From: Streptococcus sp. CF8_St5-11
GTDB lineage: Bacteria; Bacillota; Bacilli; Lactobacillales; Streptococcaceae
DNA: 64,000 bases
Reading direction: 5' to 3'
Assembly: GCF_024295625.1 (NCBI RefSeq)
Contig: NZ_JANCOJ010000003.1
Location: 186,001-250,000 of the forward strand
Shown here: positions 58,518-64,000 of the stretch, piece after piece
Layout of the letters: each line of letters begins with the position of its first letter
Position numbering within the stretch: position 1 is the first letter of the stretch
Notes under the pieces: model-generated
What the model was told of the DNA's origin: nothing
What the model saw: the letters and a program-made list of their open reading frames with translations, nothing else
The model's database searches: none
Program-made: the position numbers and the translations under genes

Positions 58518-59611
58518 TTGAAAAACTCAAACATATTCACCATATGTTTTACGTAGGCTTAATCTTTATGGCCTTTCCCTTTGCTTCTATTTTCTTGGGG
58601 CAGATTCCCTGGTGGCATTTCTTTTTAGCCATCTTCTTTATGATAAGCTATCTAGGAATCCTCATTACTGAAAATAAGAAACTGACCTGGCTTTTTTGGA
58701 TTTATCTTCTACTTTATATTGCAGGAAATACCTTTTATGTTGGGACGGGCTTTTGTTGGTTTTACTATTATCTAAGCAATATTTTAGTTTATTGTTTTAG
58801 AATCCACAATTTTCGCTCGCCCTTTCTTTGGACGGCCTTTGGATCACAACTGATCCTTTTGGGAGCCTTGTTATTTAATAGGGATATGAGAGAAAATGAT
58901 TGGCTTTTTGTCCTGATCGTCTTTTTGTTTATCGCGATCATGACCTATAGTATGGTCCGGGCTGAGATGATGGAAGAGTTGAAAGCTGACCATGCCAAGC
59001 AAAATGCCCAGATCAATCTCTTGCTGGCAGAAAACGAGCGCCATCGGATTGGCCGTGATCTGCATGACAGTCTAGGACACACCTTTGCCATGCTCAGTGT
59101 CAAGGCGGACCTGGCTGATCAATTCTTAGCATTGGGCCAAGTTGAGAAGGCGCAGGAGCAGGTGCAAGAGATTCAAGCTATCAGTCAAGAGTCCATGCAC
59201 CAAGTCCGAGAGATTGTGGAGAACTTGAAGCAGCGAACCCTGGCAAGAGAGCTAGAAACTGTCCAGCAAATGCTAGAAGTGGCCCAAGTCAAAGTGGAGA
59301 TCCAAAACGATCTCGATACAGCCAGCATCTCGCCGATCCTAGAGTCTGCTCTGGCCATGGTGTCTCTGGAATTAGCCACTAATATGATCAAACATGCCAA
59401 AGCAACACAAGCCTTTCTCTCTTATCGCTCCACCGAGACAGGTGTGGAAATGATCGCAGAAGACAATGGGATTGGCTTTGACAAAGTCTCCGATAAGGAC
59501 CTGCACTCGATTCGCGAACGGATTGCCTTGTTGGGAGGAGAGCTGGAAATCAGTCATCAACACAAGCCGACCCGCATAGAAATACGGATCCCCTATCAAG
59601 AAAGGAAATAA
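58514..59611 (+). CDS. Sensor histidine kinase (HisKA_3, DesK/NarL type)
   Basis: 365 residues: five to six membrane helices (about 10-150), then the dimerisation domain with phospho-acceptor H184 in [18 protein letters not shown] and a HATPase domain with [13 protein letters not shown] (N box) and EDNGIGF. The lack of a large extracellular loop suggests sensing within the membrane, as in DesK. It is paired with the response regulator 2 bases downstream. Confidence 0.92.
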   Translation: MIEKLKHIHHMFYVGLIFMAFPFASIFLGQIPWWHFFLAIFFMISYLGILITENKKLTWLFWIYLLLYIAGNTFYVGTGFCWFYYYLSNILVYCFRIHNFRSPFLWTAFGSQLILLGALLFNRDMRENDWLFVLIVFLFIAIMTYSMVRAEMMEELKADHAKQNAQINLLLAENERHRIGRDLHDSLGHTFAMLSVKADLADQFLALGQVEKAQEQVQEIQAISQESMHQVREIVENLKQRTLARELETVQQMLEVAQVKVEIQNDLDTASISPILESALAMVSLELATNMIKHAKATQAFLSYRSTETGVEMIAEDNGIGFDKVSDKDLHSIRERIALLGGELEISHQHKPTRIEIRIPYQERK

Positions 59612-59612
59612 G

Positions 59613-60212
59613 ATGCGCTTATTAGTTGCAGAAGACCAAAGTATGTTGCGCGATGCCCTCTGTCAGCTTTTGCTTTTGCAAGAGGATGTAGACGAAGTCT
59701 TGCAGGCTGGAGACGGGCAAGAAGCTATTCGTTTACTCGAAACCCATCCAGTTGATATTGCTATCTTAGATATTGAGATGCCCATCAAAACAGGGCTAGA
59801 AGTGTTAGAATGGGCCAAACGTCAACGACCCCAACTCAAGGTTGTCATCGTTACCACCTTTAAGCGGCCGGGCTACTTTGAGCGGGCCCTCAAGGCTGGT
59901 GTCGATGCCTATGTTCTAAAAGAACGTCGCATTACAGATTTGATGGCGACTCTTCATGCAGTTTTAGCAGGGCAAAAAGAATATTCACCAGAATTAATGG
60001 AAGGCATCTTGACCCATCCCAATCCTCTAAGCTCTCAGGAACAGGCGGTTTTAAAAGAAGTCGCAAAAGGGGCTTCTAACCAAGAAATTGCTGATCGCTT
60101 ATTCCTCTCAAACGGGACCATCCGCAATTATATGTCAGCCATACTGACCAAGTTGGATGCGGAAAATCGGACGGAGGCAGCAAAGATCGCCCAAGAAAAG
60201 GGATGGTTATAA
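59613..60212 (+). CDS. Response regulator, NarL/LuxR type
   Basis: 199 residues: receiver with acceptor D53 ([12 protein letters not shown]), T and K of the active site (VIVTTF, YVLKER), and a LuxR-type helix-turn-helix (about 135-199: [40 protein letters not shown]). It likely binds the TGACA half-sites at 56427-56455 and activates the operon; that target is inference. Confidence 0.93.
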   Translation: MRLLVAEDQSMLRDALCQLLLLQEDVDEVLQAGDGQEAIRLLETHPVDIAILDIEMPIKTGLEVLEWAKRQRPQLKVVIVTTFKRPGYFERALKAGVDAYVLKERRITDLMATLHAVLAGQKEYSPELMEGILTHPNPLSSQEQAVLKEVAKGASNQEIADRLFLSNGTIRNYMSAILTKLDAENRTEAAKIAQEKGWL

Positions 60213-60221
60213 GAAAGAAAA

Positions 60222-60402
60222 GAGAGTGGGACAGAAATCGGTAATTCGTTAGAATTCGATTTCGTCGTCCCACCTCCGCACAGTTGAGTAGGGCTGTAAA
60301 AGCTGATGAAATCAGCGTAGTAGAGCCCACTCAACCACTGCGTCTTGCTCGATAATCCAAAGACAATTGAGAGGCTAGGACTTTTGTCCCAGCCTCTTTT
60401 TT
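60222..60402 (-). repeat. Two-hairpin repeat family, copy R5
   Basis: Full copy with terminator arm, directly after the response regulator stop, so it ends the operon. CTCGATAATCC shows one change from CTCGACAATCC. Confidence 0.92.
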
Positions 60403-60454
60403 GATTGGATTTGTCATTGTTTTAGGAGAGCTCTCATTATTCGGATTTGGATAG

Positions 60455-60469
60455 AAAATTCAGAAAATT
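60455..60469 (+). promoter_or_regulatory. Probable CodY box before ilvB
   Basis: AAAATTCAGAAAATT matches the CodY consensus AATTTTCWGAAAATT at 13 of 15 positions, just upstream of the -35. CodY represses branched-chain amino acid synthesis when these are plentiful. Confidence 0.78.
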
Positions 60470-60481
60470 TACTATTTTTCC

Positions 60482-60509
60482 TTGAAATATTTCCTAAAAA
60501 TGGTATGAT
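60482..60509 (+). promoter_or_regulatory. Promoter of the ilv operon
   Basis: -35 TTGAAA (60482-60487), 16 bases, extended -10 TGG-TATGAT (60501-60509). Confidence 0.72.
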
Positions 60510-60553
60510 AGTAGCATGCTAATTTGATATACAAAGTACTGGAAAGGAGAGAC

Positions 60554-62254
60554 ATGGAGAAAATTACCTTAGAAACTGCAAAAACCGGTTCAGAGCTCGT
60601 TCTTGAAACCCTGCGTGATTTGGGCATTGACACGATTTTTGGTTATCCTGGTGGAGCGGTTTTGCCTTTATACGATGCCATCTATAGCTTTGAGGGTATC
60701 CAGCATATCTTGGGTCGTCATGAACAAGGATGCTTGCATGAGGCTGAAGGCTACGCCAAATCAACTGGAAAGCTGGGTGTCGCAGTCGTCACTAGTGGAC
60801 CGGGGGCTACAAATGCCATTACAGGGATTGCAGATGCCATGAGCGATAGCGTTCCCCTATTAGTCTTCACTGGTCAAGTCAATCGTGCTGGGATCGGGAA
60901 AGACGCCTTTCAAGAAGCGGATATTGTGGGAATTACCATGCCCATTACCAAGTACAACTATCAAGTACGTGAGACGGCAGATCTTCCGCGAATTATCACA
61001 GAAGCTGTCCATATTGCGACGACTGGCCGTCCTGGTCCGGTGGTGATTGACTTACCGAAAGACGTCTCTGCTTTAGAGACAGATTTTATCTATGAACCAA
61101 GTGTGAAGCTTCCAAGCTACCAGCCTACCATTGAACCCAATGAATTGCAGATCAAAAAGATTTTGAAGCAATTGAGTAAGGCTAAAAAACCAGTTCTTCT
61201 TGCTGGTGGTGGAGTAAGTTACGCTGGAGCTGCAAAAGAGTTGATTGCTCTAGCAGAGCGCTATCAGATTCCAGTAGTGACCAGTCTGTTAGGTCAAGGA
61301 ACGATTGCGACCAGTCATCCTCTTTTCCTAGGGATGGGAGGGATGCATGGATCCTTCGCGGCCAATATCGCTATGACAGAGACGGATTTCATGATCAGTG
61401 TTGGTTGTCGATTTGACGACCGTTTGACAGGGAATCCAAAGACTTTCGCTAAAAATGCTAAGGTTGCCCATATCGACATTGATCCTGCAGAGATTGGTAA
61501 GATCATTGCTGTCGACATTCCTGTGGTTGGCGATGCAAAGAAAGCCTTGCAACAATTGCTAGCAGAGCCAACGGTTCATAACAACACAGAAAAATGGATC
61601 GAAAAGGTGACCCAAGATAAGAACCGGGTTCGTTCATACGACAAGAAAGAACGGGTTGTGCAACCACAAGCTGTGATCGAACGCATCGGAGAGTTGACCA
61701 AGGGGGACGCTATTGTCGTCACAGACGTTGGACAACACCAAATGTGGGCAGCTCAATACTATCCTTACCAAAATGAGCGCCAATTGGTAACATCTGGTGG
61801 TCTAGGAACGATGGGATTCGGTGTTCCTGCAGCTATCGGAGCGAAAATTGCCAATCCAGATAAAGAAGTTGTTCTCTTTGTCGGAGATGGTGGTTTCCAA
61901 ATGACCAACCAAGAATTGGCGATCTTAAATATTTATAAGGTTCCGATCAAGGTCGTTATGCTCAATAACCACTCGCTTGGGATGGTCCGTCAATGGCAAG
62001 AAGCCTTCTATGATGGTCGGACGTCAGAGTCAGTCTTTGATAGCCTTCCGGATTTCCAATTGATGGCGCAAGCTTACGGGATCAAGAATTATAAATTTGA
62101 TAATCCTGAAACTCTTGAGAAGGATTTGGAAGTCATCACAGAAGATGTACCAATGTTCATCGAAGTAGACATTTCTCGGAAAGAGCATGTCTTGCCGATG
62201 GTACCAGCTGGTAAGAGTAATCATGAGATGTTGGGGGTGAAGTTTAATGCGTAG
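60554..62254 (+). CDS. ilvB: Acetolactate synthase large subunit
   Basis: A 566-residue thiamine-diphosphate enzyme. FGYPGGAVLPLYDAI, RHEQGCLHEAEGYA (catalytic Glu), VTSGPGATNAITG, and the ThDP-binding GDGGFQMTNQELAILNIYKVPIKVVMLNN. It makes acetolactate/acetohydroxybutyrate, the first step to valine, leucine and isoleucine. ATG 60554 follows GGAAAGGAGAG; the in-frame ATG at 60524 has no site. It overlaps ilvN by 8 bases. Confidence 0.96.
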   Translation: MEKITLETAKTGSELVLETLRDLGIDTIFGYPGGAVLPLYDAIYSFEGIQHILGRHEQGCLHEAEGYAKSTGKLGVAVVTSGPGATNAITGIADAMSDSVPLLVFTGQVNRAGIGKDAFQEADIVGITMPITKYNYQVRETADLPRIITEAVHIATTGRPGPVVIDLPKDVSALETDFIYEPSVKLPSYQPTIEPNELQIKKILKQLSKAKKPVLLAGGGVSYAGAAKELIALAERYQIPVVTSLLGQGTIATSHPLFLGMGGMHGSFAANIAMTETDFMISVGCRFDDRLTGNPKTFAKNAKVAHIDIDPAEIGKIIAVDIPVVGDAKKALQQLLAEPTVHNNTEKWIEKVTQDKNRVRSYDKKERVVQPQAVIERIGELTKGDAIVVTDVGQHQMWAAQYYPYQNERQLVTSGGLGTMGFGVPAAIGAKIANPDKEVVLFVGDGGFQMTNQELAILNIYKVPIKVVMLNNHSLGMVRQWQEAFYDGRTSESVFDSLPDFQLMAQAYGIKNYKFDNPETLEKDLEVITEDVPMFIEVDISRKEHVLPMVPAGKSNHEMLGVKFNA

Positions 62255-62723
62255 AATGTTAACAGCCAAACTTCAAAACCGATCAGGTGTTCTGAACCGC
62301 TTTACTGGAGTCTTGTCGAGACGTCAAGTCAATATCGAAAGTATCTCTGTTGGCGCAACAGAAAACCCTAATGTATCGCGGATTACCATTATCATTGATG
62401 TTGCTTCGCATGATGAAGTAGAGCAAATCATCAAACAGCTCAACCGCCAAGTGGATGTGATCCGTGTCCGGGATATCACTGATAAACCACACTTGGAGCG
62501 CGAAGTGATCCTGGTGAAAGTTTCTGCACCTGCTGAGAAGCGGGCGGAAATCTTGGCCATTATTCAACCTTTCCGTGCGACCGTGGTCGATGTAGCCCCA
62601 AGCTCTATCACCGTTCAAATGACGGGAAATGCAGAAAAGAGCGAAGCCCTCATTCGTGTTATTCGACCTTATGGGATTAAAAACATTGCCCGCACCGGTG
62701 CAACCGGTTTTACTCGAGATTAA
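62247..62723 (+). CDS. ilvN: Acetolactate synthase small (regulatory) subunit
   Basis: 158 residues: N-terminal ACT domain (RRMLTAKLQNRSGVLNRFTGVLSRRQVNIESISVG) that binds valine for feedback inhibition, and a C-terminal domain (VILVKVSAPAEKRAEILAI) that contacts IlvB. Overlap with ilvB gives 1:1 synthesis. Confidence 0.95.
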   Translation: MRRMLTAKLQNRSGVLNRFTGVLSRRQVNIESISVGATENPNVSRITIIIDVASHDEVEQIIKQLNRQVDVIRVRDITDKPHLEREVILVKVSAPAEKRAEILAIIQPFRATVVDVAPSSITVQMTGNAEKSEALIRVIRPYGIKNIARTGATGFTRD

Positions 62724-62768
62724 TTCTCGACTGAAAATTGTTATCCTCGCCTTAAAAAGGCAAATTAA

Positions 62769-63812
<1,044 letters not shown>

Positions 63813-63829
63813 TTGTCTGTAGAAGACTA

Positions 63830-63861
63830 AGCAAGTTGGGACACCCTGGCTTGCTTTTTTC
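63830..63861 (+). terminator. Terminator-like hairpin between ilvC and ilvA
   Basis: AAGCAAGTTGGG, ACA, CCCTGGCTTGCTT, T run. It probably lowers ilvA expression relative to ilvC. Confidence 0.78.
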
Positions 63862-63888
63862 ATCAAAACACAGCAACAGAGGTATGAA

Positions 63889-64000
63889 ATGATAACAGCA
63901 AAAGATGTGGCTAAGGCCCATAAAATATTAAGAGGGGTCGTTGTTAATACGCCTCTTGAATACGACCACTATTTATCTGAAAAATATGGGGCAAAGATTT
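63889..64000 (+). CDS. ilvA: Threonine dehydratase, 3' end outside window
   Basis: The first 37 codons are visible: MITAKDVAKAHKILRGVVVNTPLEYDHYLSEKYGAKI. The pattern V-A-K-A-H-x-I-L-x-x-V-V-x-x-T-P-L matches threonine dehydratases of Firmicutes, and the position after ilvC agrees (threonine to 2-oxobutyrate for isoleucine). The PLP lysine lies beyond the window edge. The ribosome site is AGAGGT. Confidence 0.82.
   Translation, partial: MITAKDVAKAHKILRGVVVNTPLEYDHYLSEKYGAKI

Overview
The window reads as a low-GC Gram-positive chromosome of the genus Streptococcus, most likely a viridans/mitis-sanguinis group oral species. Supporting signs are a YSIRK-type signal plus LPXTG anchors on two surface proteins, a StrH-like double GH20 hexosaminidase, the hrcA-grpE-dnaK-dnaJ order with CIRCE operators, rpoE followed by pyrG, a CodY-type box before ilvBN-ilvC-ilvA, and strong -35/-10 promoters with AGGAGG ribosome sites. 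The species cannot be fixed from sequence reading alone.

Layout. 1-8 kb: end of a GH13 glucosidase, an LPXTG-anchored M14 zinc peptidase and an aromatic-acid-exporter-like protein on the minus strand, then rlmB, a YacP/Rae1-type NYN RNase and a DegV (FakB-like) protein. 8.1-9.1 kb: rplM-rpsI with an L13 leader. 9.1-20.9 kb: an accessory zone made of tandem islands bounded by copies of the 3' end of rpsI (four 51-bp copies at 9035, 11707, 16959 and 20480, plus two short remnants at 20674 and 20871). Its cargo is a TMEM175 fragment, a K+ channel and a DUF389 protein (island A); an IS256-type fragment, a DUF6110/P-type ATPase pair, cadDX and a broken regulator gene (island B); and a small protein with a two-permease ABC exporter (island C). 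No integrase or relaxase is visible, so these look like stranded, non-autonomous elements.

21-28 kb: CsbD, rhomboid, VanZ-RDD, ACT/PFL pair, two tandem histidine phosphatases and an LdcB-like carboxypeptidase. 27.6-33.1 kb: the class I heat-shock operon. 33.2-36.8 kb: StrH-like enzyme. 37-46.5 kb: truA, a thiD/pdxK-type kinase with an ECF S component, tig, rpoE, pyrG, tRNA-Leu and fba. 46.6-53.1 kb: alpha/beta hydrolase, a second two-permease ABC system, GNAT, tRNA-Thr and a LytTR/LiaF-like regulatory module. 53.2-60.2 kb: rpmB, Asp23/FakA, a lipoprotein and an ABC-plus-two-component operon. 60.5-64 kb: the branched-chain amino acid genes ilvB, ilvN, ilvC and the start of ilvA.

The two most interesting non-standard signals are (i) the rpsI-tail island array and (ii) two families of structured intergenic elements. 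The first family has seven members (five near-identical, two diverged) that keep the same two-hairpin fold with paired base changes. The second has two members, 1052-1479 and 29437-29571, that share an outer stem with conserved GCC/TAA internal-loop bases but different paired sequence. Both point to selected structured RNAs or RNA-like mobile repeats that no gene in the window explains.
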